Assembly (NCBI RefSeq): GCF_003086295.3
Contig: NC_092041.1
Coordinates: forward strand, 94,513,827-94,577,826
From: Arachis hypogaea
Taxonomy: Eukaryota; Streptophyta; Magnoliopsida; Fabales; Fabaceae
Length of the DNA: 64,000 nucleotides
Direction: 5' to 3'
The position numbers and the translations under genes are program-made. Below the pieces are notes generated by a model. It saw nothing but the letters and a program-made list of their open reading frames with translations. It was not told where the DNA came from and did not search any database. This document shows, piece after piece, positions 40,298-50,974 of this stretch. Position 1 is the stretch's first letter. Every line of letters begins with the position of its first letter.

Positions 40298-41653
40298 GAA
40301 AAGCAGCATACTCGGTAATTCAGTATCATAATAATACTTGGTTGAATTGTGAATCTTTATTCAAACTTGTACCATTATTAATCCACATAAGAGTCAAGTG
40401 GATGTTGAATCGTTATTTTTTTGTAAGAAAGGGAATAAATAAAGAGTTTAATTTTGATGCACTGACAGTGTAAAACGTTTTACACAGTCATGCAATAACA
40501 TCCGTTCTCTTAGATGACTATTCACGCGGTCAATGTGAAAGATAGTTATTTTTACTGATGCGGCGTTACGTAATTAGATGCACGTGTAAAACTACTTTAC
40601 ACTGACGGTGCATCCAAATTAAATTCATAAATAAAATATGTGAAAGGGGAACCAAAAATGCATAAGACGGACAGTCATGTAAGAGAGCCAAAAGAGAATA
40701 AGTGAGTTAATCAAGATCATTTTTATTTAATTGAAGGTTGAGGATTGACAGTAACTTAAGAATTCTACTTCTGGCATCAATCGATCCTCCTCACTTATAT
40801 GTTATGTATGTGTATATATGTATGTAAGTGTTCACCTATCTAATGCCCTGGCATAATGGTTATGACAAGAGTAAACTTCATTGATCATTTTCAAGCATTC
40901 CATCCAATGGCAATAACCCTTCAAATATCGATGATAAGGGAAAAATCACACATTTGTTGATAAGTGCTTCACACTCAAACCCTTTTTTCCAAATTTTAAA
41001 GAAATAAAGATAGACAGAAAAATTCTCACCAAGTCATATGCTTGCCGTGCCAACAAAACTTTCTCAGTACATAGGTTCAATGCATTATCCTGATTGGCCT
41101 CGATTTCCTTTTGCAATTTCTCAATCGCAGCCTCGTCTTCCTCATTTGCATGATGATTGTTATTATAATGATGGCCACTGACATGGTTACCCTTCTTAGA
41201 GCCATGTGATGAGATCCCCATACACACCTTTGTCTGCTGCCTAGTCTGGTTTATCATAGCTTCCATCAAAAGACAAACAAAACGTGAATAAAAATAACAA
41301 AGAAATTTTTTACTTTAACAAATAGCAAGGCAATATAAACATATTAAATGTCATTAATGGAATCAAACATGTAAACATAAGAATGACATACTAACAATTA
41401 AATCAAATAAAAGTTTTGAGAAAAAAGATTTTACATTGGGATCGTTCATCAAGTTCTCGCACAGTATTGAGAAGCCTCTGAAGCTCAGCGGGCAAAGTGC
41501 TAGCATCTATAGGAAATGGAGAATTTCAGCGGCAAAATTCAAAAATTACAATTCACATAAGAATAGGAAATTAGGAGAAAAAATGGTAGGGCAAACAAGG
41601 TTCTTACACTCCAAATAGTCATCCACGTAGACTCCAGTGCGTGCAATTGCCAT
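37233..41653 (-). CDS. ING2: ING2-type PHD-finger histone H3K4me3 reader
   Basis: Seven coding exons on the minus strand join in frame: 41653-41608, 41506-41435, 41259-41030, 39392-39329, 38711-38455, 38365-38327 and 37343-37233. They give 819 nt and 272 residues; Arabidopsis ING2 has about 260. The N-terminal ING domain begins [20 protein letters not shown] and continues through [21 protein letters not shown] basic RDRDWDRE linker precedes a C-terminal PHD finger. All eight zinc ligands are present: C219, C221, C232, C237, H244, C247, C262 and C265. Y218 and W242 are placed for the methyl-lysine cage. ING proteins bring histone acetyltransferase complexes to H3K4me3. Three exons at 37343-38711 were too short to appear as separate long ORFs and were placed from splice signals. 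Intron 3 contains GA and TA microsatellites and a MITE. Confidence 0.93.
39455..39506. repeat. (GA)26 microsatellite in an ING2 intron
   Basis: This is an uninterrupted GA dinucleotide tract upstream (on the gene strand) of exon 4. Confidence 0.95.
40246..40295. repeat. (AT)25 microsatellite in an ING2 intron
   Basis: This is an uninterrupted AT dinucleotide tract in the same intron as the GA tract and the MITE. Confidence 0.95.
40444..40626. mobile_element. Complete Mutator-type MITE, 183 bp, in ING2 intron 3
   Basis: The terminal inverted repeats run about 40 bp (left GAGTTTAATTTTGATGCAC, right in reverse GAATTTAATTTGGATGCAC, both continuing to TTTTACAC). A perfect 9-bp duplication, ATAAATAAA, flanks both sides (40435-40443 and 40627-40635). 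The 9-bp duplication points to the Mutator superfamily. There is no coding sequence. Confidence 0.85.
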
Positions 41654-42480
41654 TTTGCAGGAACGATTTTCGCAATTGGTGATGAGGGTTAGGGTTTTCA
41701 ATTAGGAACCCAGAGGAAAGCTTTCGCTGATACTGTAAGAGGGAGATAGAAAAGGGTAAAACGGTGTCGTATAAATGGTTCTGTTTTTTTTTTATAAAAA
41801 ACGACGTCCCAGAAAAATAATCCCTTCAGTAATCAGAAAATATAAAAACGTGTACCTTCTAGAGAGAAATCTTACAAAAGTCGAATACTAAATATAAAAG
41901 TTAGGAAACACAATCCAATCTAATCAAAATATGATTTTATTAAAGATATTCAAATTTCAGTTTAATCATTCAAAATTGTTAAATGACCAAATCAAAAGAT
42001 GATAAAACAAGCAGCCGCATACATATATACAAAATTGTTAAACTGATACTTTCAGTAATTTTTATTAGCCTTAAATTTAAACACCAGTAAGAATTAATAA
42101 TTTGAACATACAATTAGACGATCTTATCTTAAATCTCATCAAATGACTTTAAAATCAAATTAAAAACTTTGTAATAATGTTAACTAACAAAACATATGTA
42201 ACTAGCAATATCTTTTTTTAATTAACCAATTTTGTGATGATTAGATAACTAGAAATTAAAAATCTACTCAAAAGCATTATATCATCTTCTTAAAACTAGT
42301 ATCATAAAAATCGGATAAAAAGATTTATTATTATCTAAAGTCTAAACAATTTGAATCAAAAGATAAAAAATTATCTCTTTTATATATATATACATGCATT
42401 CTCATAATTTCTAAATAACATCGTTGTCAAAGGGGTATGAATAAGAGAAGAATGAATTCAAAGGTAATTGCCATTTTTTC
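41654..42480. other. ING2 5' leader and AT-rich intergenic DNA
   Basis: The ING2 promoter and 5' UTR lie in the first 100-200 bases (minus-strand reading). The remainder has no ORF or clear repeat. Confidence 0.4.
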
Positions 42481-42537
42481 TTGTGTTCCATTAAGCATTA
42501 TACCAACCTACCAATTTCCCCTCTTAACTCTTTAACA

Positions 42538-42948
42538 ATGGGTGCTGATGAATCAACCATCACATCTTCAAAATGTAAAATATTCAAAGCACATTTAGCT
42601 TACAACTACAATTATCATTGGAATCTTCATCCTAACCTTAATCTTAATCTTTATCTTAATCCTATTCCTAATCTTAACACTAACCCTCCTCAACGGCATA
42701 AAATAATAACACCATCTTTGTTACCATCAGTAAGAACATTACAACCATCGCACACTAACAACAACATGCTACTTCTTAAAACTGCCATCAAGAACTCAAT
42801 GTTGAAGAAAGGAACTATTGATGAGTTTACGATGAAGAACAATTTTGTTATACAGCGCAAGCCGATCCCAGGGTGGTTCTCATTACAATGCCTCTCGTCA
42901 AATCAAGCCTTCCAAACTATCCACCATGTCCAAAGCCGAGGATTTTAA
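42538..42948 (+). CDS. Hypothetical ORF, 136 codons, unrecognised
   Basis: It is an open frame from ATG 42538 (MGADESTITSSKCK) to the stop at 42948. An in-frame ATG lies at 42481. Residues 30-55 or so are an Asn/Leu/Pro repeat built on a CTTAAT-like DNA repeat. The C-terminal part (KKGTIDEFTMKNNFVIQRKP) is of normal composition. I recognise no domain. It may be a small single-exon gene or chance coding in repeat DNA. Confidence 0.3.
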   Translation: MGADESTITSSKCKIFKAHLAYNYNYHWNLHPNLNLNLYLNPIPNLNTNPPQRHKIITPSLLPSVRTLQPSHTNNNMLLLKTAIKNSMLKKGTIDEFTMKNNFVIQRKPIPGWFSLQCLSSNQAFQTIHHVQSRGF

Positions 42949-43256
42949 TTTGTGAATGTGAATGTATGATGGATCTTATTATGGATGGTTGCTTTTTTGT
43001 TTTAGTTTTTTTGGTTAGGTTTCTTTAATTTGTTCTAAGTTTTAGGCTTTAGGCTTTAACTATGCAAATATGCATTGGAGTCGGATCTTTCAGTAGGAAA
43101 TTTTCGACGGCAAACTCCTACAGTCGTCATCAGTGTGTTTAGTTATTGTATTTGGTAAATGTTTTTATAAATGCTGAGTAACTTGTCTAAATAATATTTA
43201 TAATCAAAATCACCTGTATGCTATCAGTTTTTGTGTTTTGTACATCTTCTCCTTAA

Positions 43257-45341
43257 GGTTCTGAAAATCAGACCGGTCATTGAATCGTTCTAATTATTGG
43301 TTTTCTGATTTATTGGTTCAATCAGTTCAATCTTGATTCAACCGAAAAACCGTTTTATAATAAACACCTGATTCTATAAAAATTTAATGAATAAAGCAAC
43401 TGGTTCTAAACACTCTTCTACTGCATTTTTTTACTTCAAAAGGGGATCATAAACAACTAATTCTATGAGTAAACAAACTACAATGATATGCAATGCCAAA
43501 AATAAGCCAATGATGAAATAATAAAGAGTTTCTCTCTTCAATTCTATGTTCAAAAGCTTGTAGAATCAACAGAGTAATACCGTTGAAATAGTCTTCCTTC
43601 TTAATTTTTACATACCTCAGAATTTCCTACAAAATGAAAATTGAACACAACACACAGCCTTAAAACAAAAACAAAAACAAAACAACACTCGGAAATCAAT
43701 CACCTCTTCCAAACACAGCCTTAAAACAAAACAGAACAACATTCAGAGTTTGAGCATTGATAACAAAAAAATTGATTTCTGAAACAAAACAAACACAGCA
43801 AAACCAGCAGAACAGCATTTAGAGTTTGAGCATTGATCACAAAAAATTGATTTCTGAAACAAAACAAACAATCAACAAAACAATGAAAATAGAATTTTTG
43901 TTCCTTCAGAAAAAGAAAACAATGAAAACATGAAGCATATAATAAATCAATGATCACCAATATCCAGCAATAATCTCAAAGACAACAATAAATACACAAC
44001 AACAATTTAGCAAATAAACAAGAACAAGACCTAAATAGAAAATCCAACAAATTAAATCGCGGCAACCTAATAATTTAGCAAATTAAAACAACAGCAGCCC
44101 AACAATTTAACAAATTATCAACTTAACAAGTTCAAGAACAGAAAATCACAACAAAAACAAAAAAAAAATTAAAATTAACAGAAGAACAACAGAACAACAA
44201 CACAAGAACAATTAGCAAATTAACAAGTTCACAATAACAGTTAAAATTTACCAGAAGAACACTAATGCAAGTGAAATCATCATGCTAATATGTTTTCTGC
44301 AAAGATGCTATTTATGCAGGTAAAATTTCCTAATTACTGAGATCCAATAATTCTAATTTCACATGCAATCAACTTACTAAGTTTCTAAAAGCTAGAAATT
44401 ATAAAACCAACCAGAAATATGGTTAAAGCATTTCATCAAACATGTTGAGTGCGGTAAAATTAGAACGAAATAAGAGAATTCAAAGCTTAATATCAATGTG
44501 ATAGAGAAGAGAACACAACTATTGTATACTTCATTCAGTCTATGAAAAAAATCCAAACCACTACCCTGTCAAATAGTTACTTATTGTAATAGAAATCAGA
44601 AGTTGCAGAGTTTGAGCAGAGTATTGGTGTTGTGTGAGTGTATTGTCTGGTGGCGGGTTTAGGAAACTCACGACGGCGACAAAAGGGAGCAGTTCGACGC
44701 GTGGGTTGGTCGCAGAGTTTGAAGCAGAGCAACGTGGCTTCCTGACAAACGCGAATGCGAACTCGAACGGTGAACGGCGAGGGAACGCGAACGGTGAACG
44801 GCGTGGGAACGCGAACGGTGAACGCCGAGCAAACGTGAACGGCGAAGAACGCAAACGAAGACGACGGCTGAAAGAGGACGCGAACGTGAACGACAAACAA
44901 ACGGCGGCGGAAGCGTGGCTGAGCAGACAAAGACGACGGACGCCGAGCTCGCGGAAGCAGCTGCGATCGGTGACAGCGAACAGGGGTTGAAGACTTGGAG
45001 CACGAGGGAAGCTAACTAGACGGACGGACGGCCGGCAAAATTTGAGTGCGACCGACGGCGGCAGTATGCCACTCCTTGCGGCGGTGGTGTAGGCTTACAG
45101 TGCTAGGGTTTTTTGGCTGAGTTTCTGTGATTTCCTTCTGAATGAAAGAAAGGAAGGGAGAAAGGGAGAAAGAAACGACGGAGCTTCGGTTTTTTGTAAA
45201 CCGGCCGGGATCCGGTTCGGTTCGACCGGCCGGTTCAATGGTTTTCTAATCAACTGTTTTACATACTTGACCAGACCGTTAATATTGCTGATTTGCGGTT
45301 GAATGTATCCGACCGACCCGTCCGGTCTGGTTATCAGAATC
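43257..45341. mobile_element. Non-autonomous hAT-like element, about 2.1 kb
   Basis: The left end GGTTCTGAAAATCAGACCGG and the reverse complement of the right end GATTCTGATAACCAGACCGG are imperfect inverted repeats of about 20 bp with CCGGTT-rich subterminal DNA. Flanking CTCCT words are shared, but the 8-bp duplication is imperfect (5 of 8). The inside holds an AC-rich tract with a 76-bp tandem duplication (about 43735-43870), a CG-rich block (44640-45110) and no transposase. Confidence 0.65.
44755..44850. repeat. Minisatellite, 24-bp GAACGCGAACGGTGAACGGC unit
   Basis: About three to four tandem copies of GGGAACGCGAACGGTGAACG-type units occur within the CG-rich block of the hAT-like element. 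They open long overlapping ORFs on both strands that are probably not genes. Confidence 0.8.
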
Positions 45342-45368
45342 TCTCCTGCCTTTTTGGGTTCTGCTAGG

Positions 45369-45913
45369 TAAGGATGGAAATAGGTTAGGCGACCTGTCAA
45401 AAGCCTGCAATCTGGCCTGTATTTGGCCTGGTCTGGCCTGACCTGTTATAAAATAGGTCTTTGTAAAAGCCTTAATATATTAATAGAATATAGGTCAGGT
45501 TCAAACTCGCTAATTAGCCTTATTGGCCTGTCAGGCTTGCAGGCCTGTTAAAACATAATTAAATATATAAATTATTTTTTATTATTATTATAATTATCAG
45601 ATATTTTAAATTTATTATATTTTATTATAAATATTTTTGTATATTTTAAATACTTTAAAGTTTAAAAATTTTTGTAAATATTAAATATGATATATTACCT
45701 ATAAATATTTTTATTAAAAAATAATTTTTTAAAATAATATTTTTATTTTTGTAAAAAAAAATTATCAGACCTTTTAACAGGCTACAGGCCAGGCTTAGTA
45801 CTTTGAAAAAAGCCTATAACAGGCTGCAGGCCAAACCCAAGCCAATTAACTACATAACAGGCCAGGCCTGTTAAGAGTAAAGCCTGGCCTGGTCTAGCCT
45901 ATTTCCACCCCTA
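45369..45913. mobile_element. hAT MITE family A, copy 1 (GGCCTGG-rich), 545 bp
   Basis: The ends TAAGGATGGAAATAGG and (reverse) TAGGGGTGGAAATAGG are inverted repeats. They are flanked by CTGCTAGG (45361-45368) and CTGCTAAG (45914-45921), a 7/8 match. GGCCTGG-type words sit near both ends around an AT-rich core. A sister copy with a perfect duplication lies at 58250-58798. Confidence 0.85.
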
Positions 45914-45921
45914 CTGCTAAG

Positions 45922-47184
45922 TAACTAAAAGGGGTCAGCTAACTCTTATTGGGCTGACCCCAAAGTCCATTTTATCAGAAAAGCCACATCCTCAATTAAC
46001 CATAGTAACCCAAATTAACCACAATTACTTATAGTAAACCTAATTAGCCTAACTTTCATCGTTGCAATTGAGGCTCATCCCACAAACCCAATGGCACCTC
46101 CTTCTAACCCTCCTTCTTTAGACGCGTTTTCTTCTCCAGCATCAACCCAGTCAGTGCCGTCCTCCGTGCCATCCGCGAGCAACCGCATGTCTCAGAAGGA
46201 CACCCCAGTGCGCTACTACTATTACATGTCATCGTTGCCAGCGTCAACCTCAGTCAGCGTCACCTGCCGTTTCGTCTGCGAGCAACCGCGAGACTCGGAA
46301 GGTCATCCCATTCTGCGACTACTACTGCAGGTCTCCGTCGGAGCTCCAATGAACTCGCATCCCCCTCTCCGCTGGACAACGCGACTACGCCTCCCGTGCT
46401 CTGCCTCCACGCATGCCACCTCGAACTACTCCCTGTCGCGCCATGAAGCTACCCCTCAATATACCGGAGGTGTCTTTTTTAGACGTGTCTTATGTGGGTC
46501 ATGTCTTTTAACAGAAGTGTCTTTTTTGGATGTGTCTATTGGATGTGGCTTCTGTGGAATTGTCTTCTGATACAGATGTATTTTGTTAATGTGTCTTTGT
46601 GTGGGTCATGTATTCTAATGGAGGTATCTCGTGTTGGATGTGTCTCGTGAATGTGTCTTTTAATGAATGGTGTCGAGATCTACTTCTGGTTGCGTCAAAA
46701 CATGTGTTTAGGGAGGGTTGAGGTGGCATATACGATCGGGTGGTCTGAGTTTTGTCGTGGTTTGCGTCTGGGAGAGAGGTGCTCGGGTTCACGTTTGGGG
46801 GTAGAGGACGGCTAAATAGTTTCACCGAAATCACGGATAATGAATATGGAATGGTAGAGGCGCGATTATGAATCCTTTCGCGTTCGGGGGGAGGGGTACT
46901 CGGGTTCACGTTTAAGGAAAGGGAGGAGGGCTCAGTCACATAAGAATGATGGGAGCGCGGTTATGAATCCTGGTTTTTTAAATTTGGATTAATTATTGAT
47001 GAATGAAATTTTAATTTTAAAAAAATAAAATTTATATTTATTAATTGGAGTTATTTAAAAAGTTCTTATTTAAGTTGTATATCTATACTTTTTCTTTTTT
47101 TTTTCTCATATTCTTATCCCTTTTTTCACATGTTTAAATACAATATTAAAATTTTTTTATTAATAATAAAATATAATATTCTAA
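45922..47184. other. Repeat-derived region with a dubious ORF (46091-46570)
   Basis: A 159-codon frame begins MAPPSNPPSLDAFSS but is built partly on a diverged 103-bp tandem duplication (46150-46350) and ends in GTGTCTTTT-like repeats. I do not support it as a gene. Confidence 0.4.
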
Positions 47185-47921
47185 AATTTTTTAAACTATA
47201 ATATATTTGATGAAATATTGTGATAAAAATAGTCTAAATTCATACTCCAACATATTAATCTTTTATTTCACATATTGTAAATCTACATAAATTGTGATAG
47301 TCTCTCACAATTTATTCCTCTCCACATGCATGCTATTTGTGATTGCTTCCAATGGTTTCTCATTATACAAAATCTATTTCTCTTTTGTAAATTATGTTGA
47401 GTTTCTATTTTCTTGTAATATTTAGCATTCTCAAACAGACTATGTTCTAATCTGTAGTGTTTTTTAATAAATTTAAGACTAAAATGTAAGTTTTTCAAAA
47501 AATTATAACTAGATCATTTAACATATAATTTATTTATTTAATTAAATAATTTACCTGCATTTTCTTTATTTAAGAAAAAAAATAAAAACAAAAAATTGAA
47601 GAAGGAAACAAAAAGGTTAAGAAATAAAAGACACAATTTTTTCTTTTATGAAAAACACAAGTTTTTTATGTATTTAGTATAGAATTTTTTTGCGTTAAAT
47701 GCCGAAGTTTTTTAACCTAAACAGAATTCTTTTACGTTAGACACAAAAATATTTTTTAAAGATAAGCAAACACATTTCTATACAAACATATTGAAAGAAC
47801 TAGAAATAGCAAACATGTTAAGAAAGGTTGGGATGATAAATTATTAGCTCAATTTAGTTAGATTTAGTTACTAAAATTCTATGAAGTACGAACCCAAACA
47901 TAGATACGGGACATGACATCG
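47185..47921 (+). repeat. Direct repeat, left copy
   Basis: This segment is similar in direct orientation to 50975-51942 (about 790 bases once a 181-base MITE insertion is removed). Its first 40 bases resemble the right terminus of the Mutator-like element. It contains TATTTTCT at 47406-47413, the empty site of the MITE found in the other copy. Confidence 0.8.
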
Positions 47922-48045
47922 TAAAAAATACGTGGATACATTAATTTTAATTTTTTATACGACACCGGACCAATGATAAAATACGATACTCCAAATAAAG
48001 GAAAAAACAATTATTTGTACTCATGAATTTTACGAACAACAAAAG

Positions 48046-49724
48046 TGTTGAGAATAAGACACCATTCTCCCTTGAGAAAACATCTTTGACAGAGAAATAA
48101 AATAGACACAATCACAACACAAGAATTTAACGTGAAAACTCCAATTACTGGAGAAAAAATCACGGCCGTTGTCAAATGACAACCAGAGAATATCACTATG
48201 TGAAAATTGTTACAACACATAGACTTCTTTCTCTCTAACACCGGCACCCCAGTACACCCACACTCTCAAAGAAAATATTTAACTACACCTCACAACACTC
48301 TCTAATCAAAGAGTATAGAGGAAAAGAAAAGTCAGATACAAGCTTTAAGTGTTTCCGACTGGTACAAAAATTATGGAGAACTTAGCCTCATATTTATAGC
48401 CTAGTCCACCCACTCCATTTGCTATCCTAAGCAATGTGGGACTAATTCAACCAAATCCTAACAATCTCCACCTTGATTGTAATAGTCACACATCTTCAAC
48501 TTCCATAGTCAACACCGACAATTCTTTGCTGCCATTGTCTATACCGACAATCATAGTTCAGAGAATTATCATACTCCACCATGAAAGTATACTCACTTGG
48601 AATTAGACCACTCCAAGTATTTTGCCTTGGTACAAATCGAAACCTTGTTGAAAATTCATGGTGCAACTTCCAAATTGGCTTTTCCTGGAAGTTCTTCAGC
48701 TATCGACATAACTCCGCCACACACCTTGCATCTCAATGCCAACCAATGCCCGTGTGCAATTGTGGACCCGATTGCCACAACTTATCCTTATCCATGGCAG
48801 TGCGGCAATACCATGAGGATACTTCTTGTCTTCTAGAGAACATCATCTTCTCTCATAGAGAAAGCAACCAGAGATCTTCTCCTTCAACGCCTTGTGCAAA
48901 CCTGATTGTATCAACACATCCTTGACTTGTATTTGCCACAAGCCAAAATTGATTCTTCCATCAAATTTCTCTATTTCAAGCTTCACAGCACTTGAATATC
49001 CTAACATTATTGCAACCGTATACTGGAATAGTATAACTCAACTGTAGACCGTGTACTAGGAAAGGTCCCCAAGAAAGAGAGGTAGGTCACAATGGACACA
49101 CTTAAATACCAGGTCTTTCCTTAGCCAGAACCTTTCCAAACTGCACTCTCATAGTGTCACACTGCCTTCCAGCAACAACAACAGCAACCAAAGATCAACA
49201 TCAAGCTACAGGACAAAATTCTTTTCTGATGTGGAAGGTCAGACTAGGCTGCAACCACAGAGCATACTAAGAATAAATCCCACCGAATTGAAGCTCTGAT
49301 ACCACTTGTTGGGAATAAGACATCATTCTCCCTTGAGAAAACACCTTTGACAGAAAAATAAAATAGACACAATCACAACACAAGAATTTAACGTGGAAAC
49401 TCCAGTTATTGGAGAAAAAACCACGGCCGTTGTCAAATGACAACCAGAGAATATCACTATGTGAAAATTGTTACAACACATAGACTTCTTTCTCTCTAAC
49501 ACCGGCACCCCAGTACACCCACACTCTCAAAGAAAATATTTAACTACACCTCACAACACTCTCTAATCAAAGAGTATAGAGGCAAAGAAAAGTCAGATAC
49601 AAGCTTTAAGTGTTTCCGACTAGTGCAAAAATTATGGAGAACTTAGCCTCATATTTATAGCCTAGGCCACCCACTCCATTTGCTATCCTAAGCAATGTGG
49701 GACTAATTCAACCAAATCCTAACA
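48046..49724 (-). mobile_element. Small non-autonomous copia-type LTR element (TRIM-like), 1679 bp
   Basis: Two 418-bp LTRs (48046-48463 and 49307-49724) flank an 843-base interior without retroelement proteins. On the minus strand the LTR begins TGTTAGGATTTGG and ends CAACA. The interior starts with TGGTATCAGAGCTTC (49304-49290), the initiator-tRNA-Met primer site typical of Ty1-copia, and ends with AAGGTGGAGAT, a polypurine tract. The 5-bp duplication AAAAG is perfect (48041-48045 and 49725-49729). The LTRs differ at about 12 of 418 positions. Confidence 0.92.
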
Positions 49725-50120
49725 AAAAGTATCCGTCAAAGAAGGAAACTAATGTTGTATCCATCAAAGATAGGTTCCGTACGACAAAAGTACTTAAATC
49801 CTAAATTTTTGTTGAGTTTTAATAAAATTTTCAAATTACTCCACCCTTTATTTTGAACCTCAACACCACCATATTTTTTTCTCCAAATCTCAAACTTTCA
49901 CATTCCTCCATTACTACCACTTTAACCACCTTCTCTACTCTCTGCTATTTCACCAACGCCACCATGACGACATTAACATCATCACAATAATCATCATCGA
50001 CATCATCTTTGCTACTCCTCCTCTTATAATCCTTCCCTTTGTAATCATTGTCATGATACGTACATCCGATTCAAGCATCAAACCAAACCGTGAATTCGAC
50101 ACCATAACCAAAAATATCAC

Positions 50121-50509
50121 TCAAAAACAAAATTCAAAATGATACTTTCTCCTGGGACTGTGGCTGCGCTTAGATCTGGGAGCAGATTCGACAATCCTAC
50201 CTTTGTTGATGCGCTTGGCGTTGGGACCATACTTGGTGAATTGGATGGTGAATTTGCGGCCATCGATGACCCTACCATCGAGGTGCTCGACAACCTTTTG
50301 GGCCTCGTTGGCATACTTGTAGCAGACAAGTGCGAAGCCCCTGGAGTCATCGGTGCAGCAGTCCTTGGGAATGAAAATGTCGACGATGTCGCCATACTTG
50401 TGGAAAAGAGGGAAGATTCATTGACGATTGTATAGAAGGTGATGCTGAGGATAAGAAAGGAGTATCTGTTGCTATTGTGTGGTGGACCTAACCTTCTGAA
50501 GTGAGACAT
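50121..50509 (-). pseudogene. SC35-type SR splicing factor fragment, frameshifted, intronless
   Basis: On the minus strand ATG 50509 opens MSHFRRLGPP, the start of plant SC35. A one- or two-base shift near 50412 then moves to the frame PLFHKYGDIVDIFIPKDCC, then SRGFALVCYKYANEAQKVVE and KYGPNAKRINKGRIVE. These are the RNP2/RNP1 and C-terminal parts of the RRM. The serine-arginine tail is cut to a few residues and a stop (50121-50123). Key RNP1 residues are altered: RGFAFV reads RGFALV. No intron interrupts it, so capture may have been through a retrocopy. It lies between the Mutator-like TIRs. Confidence 0.85.
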
Positions 50510-50974
50510 GGTTGGTGCCTTTGGGGATTGCAGCAACAACAACAATGCCGAAGGAGAGGTAATCTGTGCGCAGGCTTAAGGTGGCACTGGGGCTACCCCG
50601 GGACTTGGGGTGGGGGTCGTCGGAGGTGGCAGTGTTGCATGGAAATAGGCGAATTGCCTAGAGGCCTTGTCATTGTCTTCATCATCGTCGGCGTGGAAAG
50701 ATGGTGGCAGTGGTGGTGGTAGTAGTGGAGTAGCAGAAAATAGAAAAGATGGTTAAAGTGGTGGTAACAGAAGGATTTGAAAGTTTGAGATTTGGGGAAG
50801 AAGAGATGGTGGTGGAGTTGAGGTTGAAGATAAAGGGTGCAAGGAGTAATTTGGAAGTTTTATTAAAAAATTAACAAAAATTTAGGGTTTGGGTACTTTT
50901 GATGTACAAAACCCATCTTTGATGGGCACAACGTTAGTTTTCTTCTCGTAAAATTCATGGGTACAAATGGTTGT

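Noticed and set aside
44561..45003. Several overlapping 110-118-codon ORFs on both strands
   Set aside because: They are produced by the CG-rich minisatellite inside a hAT-like element; no domain and no conserved frame.
46091..46570. 159-codon ORF starting MAPPSNPP
   Set aside because: It is built on a diverged 103-bp tandem duplication and transposon-like repeats; the product has no recognisable domain.
48581..48925. Plus-strand 114-codon ORF
   Set aside because: It is inside the TRIM-like element on the strand opposite to its direction; no homology.
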